A stretch of DNA of 64,000 nucleotides from Colius striatus (taxonomy: Eukaryota > Chordata > Aves > Coliiformes > Coliidae), in the NCBI RefSeq assembly GCF_028858725.1, contig NC_084768.1, forward strand, positions 3,331,853-3,395,852, in the 5' to 3' direction. Under the pieces are notes generated by a model. It ran no database searches. It was not told the origin of the DNA and saw only the letters and a list, made by a program, of their open reading frames with translations. Every line of letters starts with the position of its first letter. Within the stretch, counting starts at the first letter, position 1. Of the stretch, positions 21,897 to 35,500 are shown piece by piece. A program made the position numbers and the translations under genes.

Positions 21897-22910
21897 AGGT
21901 AATCCAAAAGGCTGCCTGCAAGTGCATTTGCAGCGTCCACAGAAATCCTCTCCACGTTTCACTTGTTTTTAAACGAGAACTCCAGCCATGGCTGGGATTT
22001 TCAAAGGAGCCTGCACTGGGCTTTCAGTGATGTCTGGAATATTAATTCCTACAGCAGTTAGTTCACTAACTGGTGGGTTGTTTTGCTGGACGAGTTGCCC
22101 CTCTGCTGCGGACCCTAACCATGAAAAAGTAATCTAAAGAGCTATAGAGTGGTTCACGTGACTGATTTGCAGCACGTCTGTGTGATGAGAGCTAATTATT
22201 TTCTCGACTTTATGTGCTCTGAACTGAGTCACGGAAGGACCTTGGCCCAGAAGGGCTTGCATTTCTGAAGCCAAGGTTACAGTGGAATTTAGACACTCAG
22301 GTCCAAGAGTGCAGTCCTCCAACCCCTGCCTTGTTAGCGTGGTGCCAAACAGAACCGGCGCGTCTGCCAGCGCAGGCACGGGAACGCCGCCAGTTTCATC
22401 TCCATAGAAGAGCCTGATGCATCCCTGCTTTATCACCTGCTTTGGATGGGGCTTTTTGAGGCTGGGGTATGCAGGTCTCTGCCCAGGAACTCAAAGGAGC
22501 CCCACCTGGCAGAAATTCAGAGCATATCTAAGACTGTGTGTGTGAACAGGCGTTTCTGCAGCGAGTTACGGGCCGTGCATGGCAGCCTGCGCTGATGTGC
22601 ACTCACTGGGTGCTCGCTGCGTTCCAAGCCAAGCCTTCACCACAGCTACCTCTCTTCAGTGAGATTTTCAGCAAGCAGTTGATTTAGCAATATATGAAGT
22701 GGAAACAAACATCCAAAACAAAAAGGTCTCCTCAAGGCTTTGGTTGTAAACGCAGCTCGATTCTGCGCCCGCCGGGAAGTGGCAGTCGGTTCTGGCCTGA
22801 GCAGAAGAGAAACACTGAGTTGATGGCAGAGGAGGAACATGTATTATTAGATCTGGAAGTTTCACCTTCAGCTCACAGATGAATCACAGCAGCCTTGTCT
22901 AAATTCTATG

Positions 22911-22930
22911 GGGGGGGAGGGGGGAAAAAA
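22911..22930. repeat. G-rich/purine tract
   Basis: Runs of seven and six G bases separated by a single A (22911-22924) are followed by a run of A. It is a low-complexity tract in the intergenic region with possible quadruplex potential. Confidence 0.6.
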
Positions 22931-25900
22931 GCACTGCTCTTTTCCCTGGGCTGGTCTCATTAGCAGCAGCAGTAGATGGTGCTGCTCTCAGAGGCTGGAG
23001 CCAGCCGTAACAATTAGGTTTTGTTCTATTTTATTCTACATTCTTCTAGCTGACATGGGCAAACCCACCAGCTTCTTGCAGCACTGCCTGGACAAGGGCT
23101 CTCTGCCCTTATTGCCACTAATGGACCACGAAGGGAAAGTGTTGGCTGAGAAGCACAACACGGGAACCTTTCTCCCCGCTCTCCACCTGGCACCAAAATG
23201 GGAGGGCACGAGTACAGCTGCTCATGGATAAAGGGAACAACCTCAAGCCTCCAAGACTGCCAAGTCAGCACTTTTAGAAGCAGTGTATCTGTGAAAAACG
23301 GGGCAGGAAGAGGTGGGAGCTCACAGAAAGCCGTCAGCCTCTCCTCTTGAAGCCCAGGCACCGTCAGAGCCCTGGAACGATGGGCCAGCCTTGGGTTAGA
23401 GTGCCAGATATTTCCAGTTTGGTCAAGAGTGATGGATTGCTGTAATTCTGAAAGTCTTCCACTGCACCTGGGGGTAATGGAATCAGACAGACGCTGAGAC
23501 AGGTTGGCAGCGAGAGCCGTAGGAAACTGGGAACTTGGTCAAATAGTTTCAATGTCCTCAGTTGCATTTTCCAACTTTCTGACACTTTGACAATCAACTT
23601 GCTCCCAGTATCAATCCCCTTGGCATAATGTATGCAGATTGCATGCAGCTGAGAGGGGTTGAAGGCTGAGGACTTAAGCCACATGATTAATTCCTGCAAG
23701 GTAATGGTAACCACCTCTTTCAGTGTGTTTCTTTCCATTGCAGCCCATCCAAGGAAACCTCTAAAGTCACAATATGTTGGTGCTGTGACCTCAGCCAGAG
23801 AACCTGGATGGCAGGCAGGGGCTGGGCTTGAAAAAGAGAATGAACATGCAGAAGTCGGACACTTCAGTAAGTGTGTTTATAGCGAAAAGTCAGTTGCATG
23901 ACAGTTGCCATGGAAACCTTTTTATAACTGAATGGCAGAACAGTTTAAAGTCTCATAAAGAACACACTGGGAAAGTTTTAGCTTGCATTACATCCTTTGT
24001 GCCAGCTTTCCATCTTTAACAAGCTACAGCAGTTTTAAGGACAAAATATTGTGGGGGTGTTTCGAATTCCAGCCTCTGCTGGCAGGGATAAATCACTGCC
24101 TGGTTCAGCAAATCCAAACAAATCCCTGCTAACGTGTCCATTCCCTCCCAGTAGGTACCAGATATTCAGCTAATCACGTCCAAGATTGCCTTCAAGTTTA
24201 TAATTAACCAGATCAGGATGGGCTGTGAATGAGATAGTGATGGGGATGTGCCCCTTTACCCAGGTGAATGCTGCTTCAGTTCATCCAGTATTATGATGCT
24301 GCTAGATTTTGGTGGCCTGTGAACTATCAATATCACTTTCCAGTTCCTAGAAAATGGGCTCTTGCAGAGAGTCTGAGGCAGGATGATGTGAAACTACAAT
24401 TGGCAGCGTGTTAACAGCATAGCCAACAAAAATACTCAGTGTAGAAATGTGGGCTTGTACCTGCTTTTGCTACAAAGCCCAGGAATGTTTCATATGGGTT
24501 TTTTCCTTAGTACTAAAATTGCCAAAATGCACTTTCTGCCAAGAAGTTATTGCTAAATTTGACTCTGAATGAGGAAAAACAGAGCCTGTGCCGGGAAGAA
24601 TGGTGATTTCAAGCAGGGAGGGCACTGTTTTGGGAGAAGCTATTGCTGAGATTCCCCTGGGAGCATGTTGGCCTTTAGGGGCATTTATTGAAGAGAACTG
24701 TACTTGGAATATCTGTTTGATCTTCCTCCCTTTTGTTCTCAGATATGATTCGAGAAGCTGGCTTTGTTCTGTGCTGGTTTGTTTTGAGATTTCTTCTTTT
24801 CTTCTTTTCTGTCTTTAAATCTGACCTTCACTCAGATTTGCTAATGATGTGCATTCAGCAACAAAGGTTATGGATTCTCCTGCAAAGACCACAGTTCCCA
24901 AAATAGGATTCGGTGTAATGATTTCCTGAGGGCACTTACTCCCTTTATAAGTTACAGCTCTTCCCTCTTTTATCTTCTTACAGTTTATTTGCAGACCACT
25001 GTTACCGAATGGAAACTGAGAAGTTGCTACCCACTACGTTACTGAAATAATCCATCATCCCTACCACCCTGGGGAGCAGCCTTGCACCGAGTTTAATGGC
25101 TATCAGGTTCCACTGAAAATGCTTGGCTGTGGGCAAAGTCACTTGAAGTGGTTTTGTGTCTGTGTGGAAGAATGTTTCGAGAGTAACAAGACATCCCATT
25201 TTTGGTCAGGCAGAGCAGTACCTGACATAATTCCAGCGACCATGAGCTCCTGCAAAGGGGTGCATGCAAAGCAAACTCTGAATGAAGCATGTGGCCGTGG
25301 CAGTCTCTGAAGCAATCAGCTGCCCATCTGGCATCTCTCTGACAAGATGGGCGCTGCAGGGATGGGATTTGAAGGACCTGAAGTCTGATCCTGTATGATT
25401 GCAATTCTCCAAGTGCTTGGAGAAGGAAACAGGAATCAAAATCCCTCCGGTATTAGAACGAGCTTAAGCAGGTAGTTGGGAGGGCTGAGGTGTTCTAATG
25501 GTTAGTTAGTGAATGGTAACCCTGCAGAACAAGTGATGCCTGAGACTGTGCAGTACCTACAGAGAGGGGTTGCCGAGTTTTTGCTTCATCAGAACGCAGC
25601 AGGTATCAGGTGCTCACTGTGCTGTCCTAGGTTGGTAATTTCACATGCGATCCCATTTGTTTCTTCACGATCCCCACTGTTGCTGCCCTAGGGAATGTTA
25701 CCCTGAGAGTGCCAAACACATCTAGATCCATTACAGAAATGGTGAAAGGCACTTCCTTTGGCACCTCTGGTAGATCTTGAAGGCAACAGGCATTGGTGAG
25801 ATGGGCAATCCAGTATCTAGATGTTCATCCCTGAGCTAATTACTGGTATTGGTAACAACCTACATCTTTTGGTTTCAAAAGTTCAGTTTCCTATTGAACC

Positions 25901-27700
25901 AAAGCGGGCAGATAAAGCTTGAAACTGGGCATCATATGGACAGAAGAGAGTGATCTTGCTTACACTTTGTTCACATGAAGGAGTGCTACCAACCAGGGAT
26001 GATGGAGACTTCAAATCTGTAGCAACCGACGGATCCTACCCCCTCGTTGCAGGAAACACCAGTCACAAGGGTTTGGGTTTTAGAAATGTGTTGCAGTTTC
26101 TCTCTCCTGTAAGTAATCACGTATCTAAAGAGCCTACAGGTAACATTCCTAGTATCTCGTGTACCTGGGAACGTCAGACAGGTCCTTGGGCTCCAGCAGA
26201 TGTTCTAAACCTTGGCTTTTATTTTGCTCGCACAGATCTGCTCTTGTTTGTGTTTCTGACTGTGGACAATTATGCCTGAGTGCATCTTTCACTCAGCAAG
26301 AATGCTGGTGACACAATTCTGTTCTAACACATCCCATAAAAGTGACAAACCATACGTGACTTGCATCCGTTCAAAGCTGCAGAAGGATGGGGGACTCAGT
26401 CCTCAGCTTAGGAGAGCTACAAAAGCAACTGCTGTGGGTGGGTACATTACTCTTAATTACCAAGGAGTTTAGTGAACTCAATTCAATTACCACAAAGTGG
26501 CTCGTCTGCGTAACAGCATCAAGCCAGCAGCGTGACCAAAGGTCCACCTGCAGCTGAGTATACTTTCCTGCTCTTTTTTAAACACTGGTTTTCTCTTTTG
26601 CAGCAGTTTTGAAAGGTAACAGAGTGCTGGAGACTGCTCTGAGTGCAAAGCATGAGTGAGTGTAGGGCTTTGCTCTGAAGGCAATGTCAGGTGAGTAAGG
26701 GTATGCTCACACAAACATGGGCCAGCCTCTGCAGATAGGATGGTCTGTAACACACAGGATGAAGCTCTTGAAGGGAAATTGACACGTGTGTTGGCTCATG
26801 GTCCTCTTCCCCTCCTGAGTACAGCTAGGCAGAGACTTACATTCCACCCCAAGTTGCAGCATCTCAGCATCTTCCTGGAGACAGCTCCTGCAGATGCAAC
26901 AGCGCAGAGGCGTGTAAGAGGGTTCCCTAAGCTGTGTCAGTCTGCACAACATGGCTCAGCAAGGACTTCAGTTTCCCTCTTACAGTTAGCAGGGATAGAA
27001 AAGAGACCTGAAGCCAGGAGCAGCAGAGAGGACAGTGACCTGTGCCACCAGACCCAGGGTTTGGGTGCTGCTGGCAGAACCTGTGTGGTCACATGAGACA
27101 ATTCCTGCAGCAGAAGAACAACAGACCCGTGTGTGTCATGCATTGATGTGCCAGTGGAGCTTTCAGTGTTGGCTTGCACAACCTCTGCTCTCTGTTACCA
27201 GGCTCCAAAGGACTCTGGTGGTGTGCTTATTTCGATTGCTCTTTGATTGAAAACTCTATTTCAGTTCCCCCAGTGCCTTCTTGAGGGTGCATTTCCTCAG
27301 GTCAGGTGGGTTATTGGTGCTGCTGCCAGTCTGGTTGATTTTGGCCGTGGTGCGAGGCAATGCATGGCCTACCTACCTCCTTGCTCATCTCCAGGGACCA
27401 TCTCCACGGACATGGCACTATGTTTGATCTTTCCTGCTCTCTTCCTGCAGCCCCTTTGTAGTCACCTTTTCATGCAGGCAGCTCCTTAATCTACTTATGC
27501 AACGTCAGCTACTCGTATAGAGAAACATGAACATTGGTGGAGGGAGAAGATGCCTAGTTTCACTTACAAAATAACACATTCCTCTTCAGCTATTTACAAC
27601 TGGCACTGCAGCAGTGTTGTTTTTGCCATTAACATCAAACAGTTCCTTTCTGAACTATTTCTTTTAGCAGTGCACTTTAGCTTGTCATGGCTTCAGCTAT

Positions 27701-27792
27701 TCCTGTGTGCCCTACTCTAGGTGGTCCTGCTCTGGCACAGGGGTTGCACTGGATGATCTTTTGAGGTCCCTTGCAACCCTTAAGATTCTGTG
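27701..27792 (+). mobile_element. CR1 3' tail fragment, plus orientation
   Basis: The text tcctgtgtgccctactctag, gtggtcctgctctggcacag, ttgcactggatgatcttttg and aacccttaagattctgtg is a CR1 3' end. It is the same subfamily as the copies at 39.0 kb and, in reverse, 39.9 kb. Confidence 0.85.
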
Positions 27793-29389
27793 GAAAACCT
27801 TAAGGCAGGCAGCTTTTGAGAAGGGAGTTGCTCGAAGTAGGATTAGTTATCAGTAGCATACAGGCAAACCAGAAGGAAGCCCCTGTCCAGAAGCTCGTTG
27901 TGTCTCATCAAAAAGAACAAAAGGTACTTTGTGATTATTGTCTGCTTAGGAGCTTTTAAATTCATTTTACAAGTAATGAAGAGCCCAGGTTCTTTGAACT
28001 TTGCAGGCTTTGGTTTGGACTAGAGCAGTTTCTAAAAGCACTGGTGAGGTGGAGGGTTTTTTTCTACCACTGGTAATCCTGTCTCTAAAACATCACCTTG
28101 AACCCAGTCAAGAATTATCATCCAGAAGTAGATTTTCTTGATAAGAACTTGGTCACATGGACCCAATTTAACTCAAAAGTGGGTTCCCAATCTCCTTTTT
28201 AAGACTATTGGTTTTCAGGTTGGGCTTCTCTTTTCGCCTGTCCTTTGTGGCCAGCTTCGTCTCTAAAAACAAGTATTGAAGTTACACAAACATTTATGTT
28301 CTTTTAAGTCCCACAAACACAAATATTTAAGTTGTTCTGCATTCATTTCTAGCAATGCTGACAACATCAAGAGCTAAATTTACTGTGTTGTGACACTGGA
28401 AGTAACTAGGCTCAGAAATGAATGTTCCAAGAGAACAACCTGTTTGGGTTTTTTTTCAAGTGTAAACAGTTTTGTAGAGAGAGGCTTCAGAGAAAGGAAA
28501 ATGTCTTTCATGGTGACTTGCAGAGATACTTTCCTGCTCCTGGGCCATTGTGCTGTGAGCCCTCTGCCTGCCTGCCCACCATTCCTCGATGCTTTGCCAC
28601 AGGAGGGTGGTTTTTGTCACGAGTGCAGCTCCCAGGCGTTGGCTTTACCCGTTTGGTACTTTGTAAGTTGCTTGGTACGATTCTGATGAAGAATTAAAGC
28701 AAGAAGGAGATCGCATTGGGCCTTTGTGCCTGCTAAGCTCTGATGGGGCACTTGGGTTTGCTTGAGATCTGTTCATTGTGGTGTTACACTCTGTTTTAGG
28801 CTCTCTGGGTGGACTTGTGCTTAAGTGAGATGCTGACAGCGAGACTTTGGCAATCGGTGCTTTCTGGGTGTGATGAGCTGTACTAGGTCCTAGTGAGGCA
28901 GAGGGCCACTGTCCAGGCCTCAGGCTCCTCCAAGCACGGCTTTGGGGCGATTTCTCTTATAATGGAGCCACAAACTCTCCTTGAGAGTGCTCAAGCCCTC
29001 TCCTACAACCCACCTCGACCTCCCTTACCCTGGGGCTGAAACCGACGCTCTGGTCCCCGTTTATCCGCCTCCCCCCGCCCCGGGACGAGGTCCCGAGCCC
29101 CAGGCTGTTGCGGGCGCTCCCCTCGAGCCGCCCTTACTCCCTGGCCGGTGCTCTGCTCCCCTCGCTGCGGCTCCGCGCAGGGGCCGCCCCCGGGGCTCCG
29201 CACGCTTCTCCCGCTTCCCGCGGGAGGGCCGGGGAGCGGGCGGGGCGGGCCGTGCCGGGGGCGGGGAGCGCGGCGGGGCCTGGCGAGGCTCCCCGCTCCC
29301 CGCCGGCGGGCCGTTCCGTGCCGTGCCCCGCGGCTCCCCCGCCGCCCGCCCACCGCCGCGGCTCCCCCCCGCTCTCCCGGGCGCTCTGC

Positions 29390-29400
29390 AAGATGGCGGC
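29390..29400 (+). promoter_or_regulatory. YY1-type motif AAGATGGCGGC overlapping the start codon
   Basis: The 11 bases match the known YY1 consensus found just downstream of many CpG-island transcription starts. The ATG inside the motif is the RAVER2 initiator. Confidence 0.65.
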
Positions 29401-29569
29401 AGCAGCCGAGCGCGGCGCGGAGGTGCCCGCGGAACCGCCGCGGGGGGCTCGGCCGCCGCCGCCCCTGAGCCCCGAAGAGGTGGCGAGGCGCTTGGAGAGC
29501 ACCCGCCGGGAGCTGAGCAACAGGCGCAAGATCCTGCTGAGGAACCTGCCGGCCGAGAGCAGCAGCCAG
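29393..29569 (+). CDS. RAVER2: RAVER2 exon 1 (start codon, RRM1 beginning)
   Basis: The exon starts at ATG (29393-29395) and ends CAG before donor gtaccg, phase 0, residues 1-59. An Ala/Pro-rich leader is followed by [20 protein letters not shown] and the RNP2 strand KILLRNLP. The 5'UTR probably extends upstream within the CpG island. Confidence 0.92.
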
Positions 29570-32500
29570 GTACCGGCCGGCGGCGTGGCGAGCTCCCGCG
29601 GGCGTGTGGGGAGGGTCCCGTCCCGCGGCGGGGGGGAAACGGCCGGAGCGGGGCCGGGTGCCGCGGGGGGAGCCGCTCGCCGGGGCCGCCCGCCGTTGCC
29701 CCGGTCCCCGGGGGAGGTCGGGGGCTGCAGCTTCCCTTTCCCCGCCCTAGGTCCGGCTCTGGCTTCCCCTCCCGACGCCTCCTTCGGCAGATGGCTTTGT
29801 TGGCGGCGAGCAGCCGCGATGCCTGCGGAGAGCGGCTCCGGCGTGCCGTCCGGCCGGCGGGAAGTACCGCCCGCGGCTCCGGGGCCGCCGCCCGCCGCTA
29901 CCTGCCCGCCCCCGGCCGTGTGGGAGCAGCCCCCGGCCAAGTGGGAGCAGCCCCGGGAGGGCTGCAAGGGACGGGGAGGTGTGCGAAGCGGCGGAGCTAA
30001 TGAGTGCGCTAATTACACACGTGTGCCTGCTCCTGAGGGGAAGCGGCGGTCGGTGTGGCCGCGGCCCGTTAGAGGTGTCACCTGTGCGCTCCGTGCCTCC
30101 AGACGGGTAGGGTGACGGTACCGTCCTGCAGCACAACCGCTTCCCGAGCCGAAAAAGCCTCAAGGTAGTCAGGGAAAGTTGTTTTCCGCAATCTGATGGT
30201 GACTGAGGAAAATTCCGTTCAAATTACTGCACCGGGTGGGAGGAGATGGGTGAACTCTTCAACCTGACTCGTGTGAGTCGGATTTTGAGGTGATTTAGTT
30301 GCACAGCCACCAGATCCTTGCCGGCTCCAAAGATTCAGCTTGATGCACGAGTGTTAAAAAAACCATAACCGAGTCTTTTGTTCTAAACCACTCCTCACGT
30401 CTCTTCCCCTCTCTCTGTAAAGCACAGGCCGTTTTACTCCCTGCAGGTAGTTGCAGCACCTGAAGATGATCGTTTTCGCCAGTAAGAATGGGACCATTCA
30501 TTGTAGAGGGGCTCTTTCAGGGATCAGTGTAATCTGACCCAGAGCTACTTGATGTTTTGTTCTCACATCCGTGATGCCTCTCGGTTCGGCCCTGGGCCCT
30601 GCTGTAGCGTGATTGTAGGTAGGGAGAGAGGTGTAGAGTCCTGATCCTGCTTGATGCTTTTCACACACACAGCCTCACCTCTATTTATAGCAACCTGTGA
30701 CCTAATCAATAGCAAACTCACAACTTGGAAAACCCTGCTAATCTTCATCATCTCTTCAAGAAGCCATCACGTGTGACTGTGTTGACTGAGGGGACTTAAA
30801 TATCAAAAGATGCCTGCTGTGGATAGCCTGAACAGGATCCCTTTGACACTCACCAGCAGTTGTGTTCCTTGCTTGTGTTGCACATAGCAGGTACTTCATG
30901 AATTCACATGGGCTAGTTAAAAGTATGTCTCACCTATACGGAAGCCAACAAGTTTGGTGGTGCTTGGTCAGGCAATGGGAAGCAGCAGAGTGAAGCTCCA
31001 GTTTGGCAGCCACACGGTATTTTGGGAGCTTGCTGTTTTGTTGACGTAAAAGTAGCACTTAGATGCTGTTTGCCCTGCATGTGAGGTTCTAACATTCACC
31101 TGTTACGGTGCTAGGACAGTATCACCATATGCAGATCCTGAAACATGCTTCTAAAACGTGGCATTTTAATTTTGAACCTCACTGAGCTATTGATGTTGGA
31201 TGTAAAGGCAGAATGGTTGTGCTATGGAGAGGAAGTTTCTGTCCTGGAGCAGTTTTGGAAGGGAGAAGTGTGTCTGTGGTCAGGCATGTTAAGTATACCT
31301 ATGTATTTGGCTGTCATGCCTTTCCAAAAATTACCATGAAACTTAATGTTTCTTCTTTCAAATGAGCACCTCTGGTTAACACTCTGCAGAGGTGTTTTGT
31401 CTGCTCCTTTCTTCTTGAAGTGATCGGTTAGCCAAGTCAAATCAGGTAAACTGTTGCTAACCTGGCCAGTTTATTCACCATCAAGAAGGAGATGAACATC
31501 ATTCAAATGCAGCAAAGTCTTCCAGAGTAGGTTTTCGTAAATCTAATCATTAATCTCTAAGCATCAAGATGTTGGCTTTGCTCTCGTGTATTGTTACTGT
31601 GTGAAGAGCAAGGGCAAGTTTTACCAAAATAGTTTTCAAACAAGAAACAGTTCCTCTGCTGGTAGAGATTGGTGGAGATGTTCAGTTTTGTCAGAAGGTT
31701 TGTTGTCTTCAAAATGAAAACAAAAGTCACCATTTGTTTTCAGATGAAGTGAGGTAACAAACATTTTCCTCTGCCAGTTGTAGCTACAGATTAACTTTTT
31801 ATATTCGTTATTATACGTGTAATCTTCTGTTACCTTTGGAGTTCCACCTGTGTTAAACTGACTTAAAAAACCCTCAACTCTTAAGGCTGCAGAAGAAATG
31901 TACCCGGGAAGTTTCTGAACCAGAAGCAGAGTACCACAGGTTTGTCGTCTTAGAAACCAAACAAACACAGAGATCTGTAAGTGTCAGAAGCATTCTGAAC
32001 TTCAGGTGCTGGGTGGCTTATTGTTAAGGGGCAAAGGTTGTCCAGGTTTGAATCTTGGCAAGTGGGATTTCTCTCTAAAATGCATTTGGCAACCTCTGTG
32101 TTCCTAAGGAGATCCAGAGCCTGTTTGCATGTTGAGGGGCAGCCTGAAGAAAGCACTTTGCAGTCTGTCACACCACATATATCGCGTTCCCGTACGAGCT
32201 TTTCTGAGTGTCAGTGTGAAACAAACCCAGAGGGGGAACAAATTAAGTCAAAGTTATGTCAAGAAGATTCTTTCTGTGTTGGGCTTTGTGGCTCAGTCTG
32301 CAAATAGGTGCCTGGTGTGGTGAAAGTTACTTGTGTGACACCTGCAGTAAACGTTTTTATTAGCACCTTCACTGTTCTTGAAGGCAAAGTGTCCATTTAC
32401 TGTTTAGTTGGCAAGTCAATCGATTTTGCACTGACCTGATGTGGTGAAGTCTTGCAGAGCTGACAGTTAGTTGCTCATATTCATCCTTGTCTGATTCCTC

Positions 32501-35500
32501 CAGCACAGCACCTGAACTGTGCACGTTATCAAACGCCTGGGTGATAATGAGCTGAAAGTGGACACACGCTGTTGCTGTCACCTCTCTAAGTGTTGAGTTG
32601 AAGTGCCATTGATATCTGTAAAGCCACACTTTTGTTACTTTTTTAGATTGCTGAAGCTGTAAGACTAGATAGAAATGCACTTAATTCCTATTGGGTCAGT
32701 GTTGTGAGTAAAACAGATTACCAGATGCACTCTTGTCTTAACTGATGTCATGCTTTCCTTCCTTCCTTCAATGTTAAGTGTTTTTTTTCCCATCATTGTA
32801 GCTACATGCAAACTATATGTTAAAAATCTGGTCAGTGTTCTGTGCTGCTTAAGGGGGCATGCCTTCTCCTCTCAGTCTTCTTGCTCTGGAAGAGGTGTGA
32901 GCTGGTAAGACCCCGTGCACTGAGGATATTGAGTCCCCTGGGTGTTAATACTGTGAACATGCTTCAGAGTCTGAGGTAATACAGTGACTGCCAATTCGGT
33001 ACCAAGTGTGGGCCAGACTGCATGGAGGGTCACAAGGGGCCTTCCTGTTTCTCTATGGAGCTTTACTGCTTGCATAAAGAACACTACACTGCATACAGCC
33101 TTCATGTAGAGGATGTGTTCTCCACAGCAACAATCCTGTCTCCTCCCACAGCTTTTGTAGAACACACTCCTCTGACTTGCAGTTTCTCTTGCAAGATTGG
33201 GAAAGATTAATCCATTTTATGGCTTCATTAGGATGAAGGGTCACAAGCAGGATCCAAGGGGTCCTAGCAGGGCAGTGATAGGTGATGTTCTACCCCTCCC
33301 GCTAGCCCAGGTTGCTCCAAGCCCCATCCAACCTGTCCTTGGGCACTTCCAGGGCACAACCACAGCCTCTCTGGGCAGCCTGTGCAAGGGCCTCAGCACC
33401 CTCACAGGGAAGAACTTCTTCCTAATATCTCACCAAGATCTCCTCTCTTTCAGTTTGAAGCCATCATGCTGCTGTAAGATCTCCCCAGAGCCTTCTGTTC
33501 TCCAGGCTGAACACCCCCAGCTCTCTCAGCCTCTCTCTGTAGCAGGAGGGGCTCCAGCCCTGATCATCTTCTGAAATGTCAGCCACTTTATTCCCGTTAG
33601 CATGAATGTTCTCTGGTGCAGTGGTGTGGTAAGACTGATGCTTCTATCAAGAGCCTTTGCAAAGAGACCTAAGGTCAAGCTTGGCTGTCGTAATTCATTT
33701 CATTCTGATCAGTGCTTGGCAAGGAATTAGCAACCCCTTGGTTGGACATCTCTTGCCTCGTTGTGCCTGCAGCTCCAAAGCTGTCACCTCTGAGGAACCA
33801 ACTGATCTGTTCCAGCAGCAAGGAGCAGTGTCACGTACCACGTTGGCAGTGCAGTGTTCAAAGGCAAACTGGAGGTCCTTGGAACTAGCATAAAGGTGCT
33901 CTGGGAGGTGGGAGGACTGCTCTGGCAGAGGGAGGAAATGGTCACTTCTTTACTGACAGAGAGATGCCAAGAACTTCAGGATGAGCAGAGTGTTGACTGA
34001 AAGTTGTGCTTCACTGAAGCGGAAGTTTTCTTTTGCTGGAGCATTGCATGGCAAGCAAGCTTCTGTTTGCTTTGGATTTTGTAATTACCCCAATGGATTA
34101 GAAGAATTGTTTTTCATTTCCTCCAGGTCAATGGTTTTTTTTTTTCCCCTGTTAGTGGTTCCTTGTTTATGTCTGATTAACTTCCCCAGGAGCAGTGGCT
34201 CGTAGCTGTGATGCAATCAACAGTCTGGTACCCTGGCATTACAGTTGGAGCTGCTGTCAGGAAGAACAGACCTTGGGTTATCTTTCTTGCTAATCATTAC
34301 TGAGATTTGCAGCACAATCTACAGTCTTCACTGCTATGATTAGCTGAGCAACCAGGACTGCTCCCTTTGTGATGCCCCTCTCTGCGGCTCAGGAGCCAGT
34401 GCTGTGGAAGGTGCCCTTGCTCTCACCCAGTTTTTTCTGTGCTTGGTTGTCTTTAAATGCCACCACCTTGCATTCACATTTCTGCCTTTTTTTTTCCATT
34501 AACATCCAAGGCTGGAAAAGAAACCTTACAGAGGGGATGTTCTACTTTAATGTAGACCGTGAAGTAAAGTAGGGCTGATTAATTGTTTCAATACCCTGTA
34601 GTTTTCCTTTGGCATGATGGGAATCTAAAGAAGGACGAAATGTTTAGGTATTGATAAGAAACTGGTGCAGTCCACCCACCACAGAGGTTTGTTTTGTGTT
34701 TAGGGACATGATGGACCCGTCCAAGTCTTTTTCCCTGGTGTCTGTTCCTGATCCAAAGACTGCTTAGCATGATGATCAGGGGACTGGAACATCTTTCATA
34801 TGAGGAAAGGCTGCGGGACCTGGGGCTGTTTAGTCTGGAGAAGAGAAGACTGAGGGGGGATGTCATTAAAATTTGCAGATATCTAAAGGGTGGGTGTCAG
34901 GAGGTTGGGACATCCCTCTTTTTTATAGTAGCCAGCAACAGGACAAGGGGTGATGGGATGAAGCTGGAACATAAAAAATTCCACTTAAACATAAGAAGAA
35001 ACTGTTTCAGTGTTTCAGTGAGGGAGCCCTGGCACAGGCTGCCCAGAGGGGTTGTGGAGGCTCCTTCCTTGGAGGGCTTCAAGACCCGCCTGGACATGTT
35101 CCTGTGTGACCTGATCTAGGTGAACCTGCTTCTGCAGGGGGTTGGACTGGATGATCTCTAAAGGTCCCTTCCAACACCTACCATTCTATGATTCTATGAT
35201 GCTATTTCTGGTGGGGTTGATTGTTGTTGTCGTTGTTGCTTTCTTTTTCCTTCTTTCTCCCTGGATTAGCCACGATTTTTCCTTGCTCCTGTTTGATGGC
35301 AAGCCTTTAACGAACTGTGATGGTTTGAGGAAGTACTCTCTCCCAACCTCTTGTATTGCAGATGTTTAAGTAGAAGGGACCTTTGTATTTTAGCTTGTCC
35401 CCTGTCACAGTGACTGAACACGAAAGGCATCCTTGCTGGAGAGCGAGTAGCTCTCATGCTTTAGGATTTATGTGCTTTTTAGTTTTATTTATGACTTCTC

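Larger units (their letters stand above)
19863..29000. other. CACHD1-RAVER2 intergenic region
   Basis: About 9.1 kb separates the CACHD1 poly(A) site from the RAVER2 CpG island. Open frames are all short (under 125 codons), lie on both strands and show no recognisable domain. Two CR1 remnants (21675-21896 and 27701-27792) are present. Enhancers could lie here but cannot be called without cross-species alignment. Confidence 0.7.
29010..30090. promoter_or_regulatory. CpG island, RAVER2 promoter and first exon
   Basis: About 1.1 kb of very GC-rich sequence dense in CpG starts at about 29.0 kb and fades after 30.08 kb, in an otherwise AT-balanced region. The RAVER2 start codon lies inside it. 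No TATA box is evident, as expected for a CpG-island promoter. The transcription start cannot be fixed from sequence alone. Long open frames here on both strands (up to about 340 codons) result from the scarcity of AT-rich stop codons. Confidence 0.88.

Noticed and set aside
28981-30163. Open frames up to 339 codons on both strands within the CpG island
   Set aside because: Composition artefact: very high GC removes stop codons. Only the frame beginning at 29393 continues as a recognisable RRM protein.
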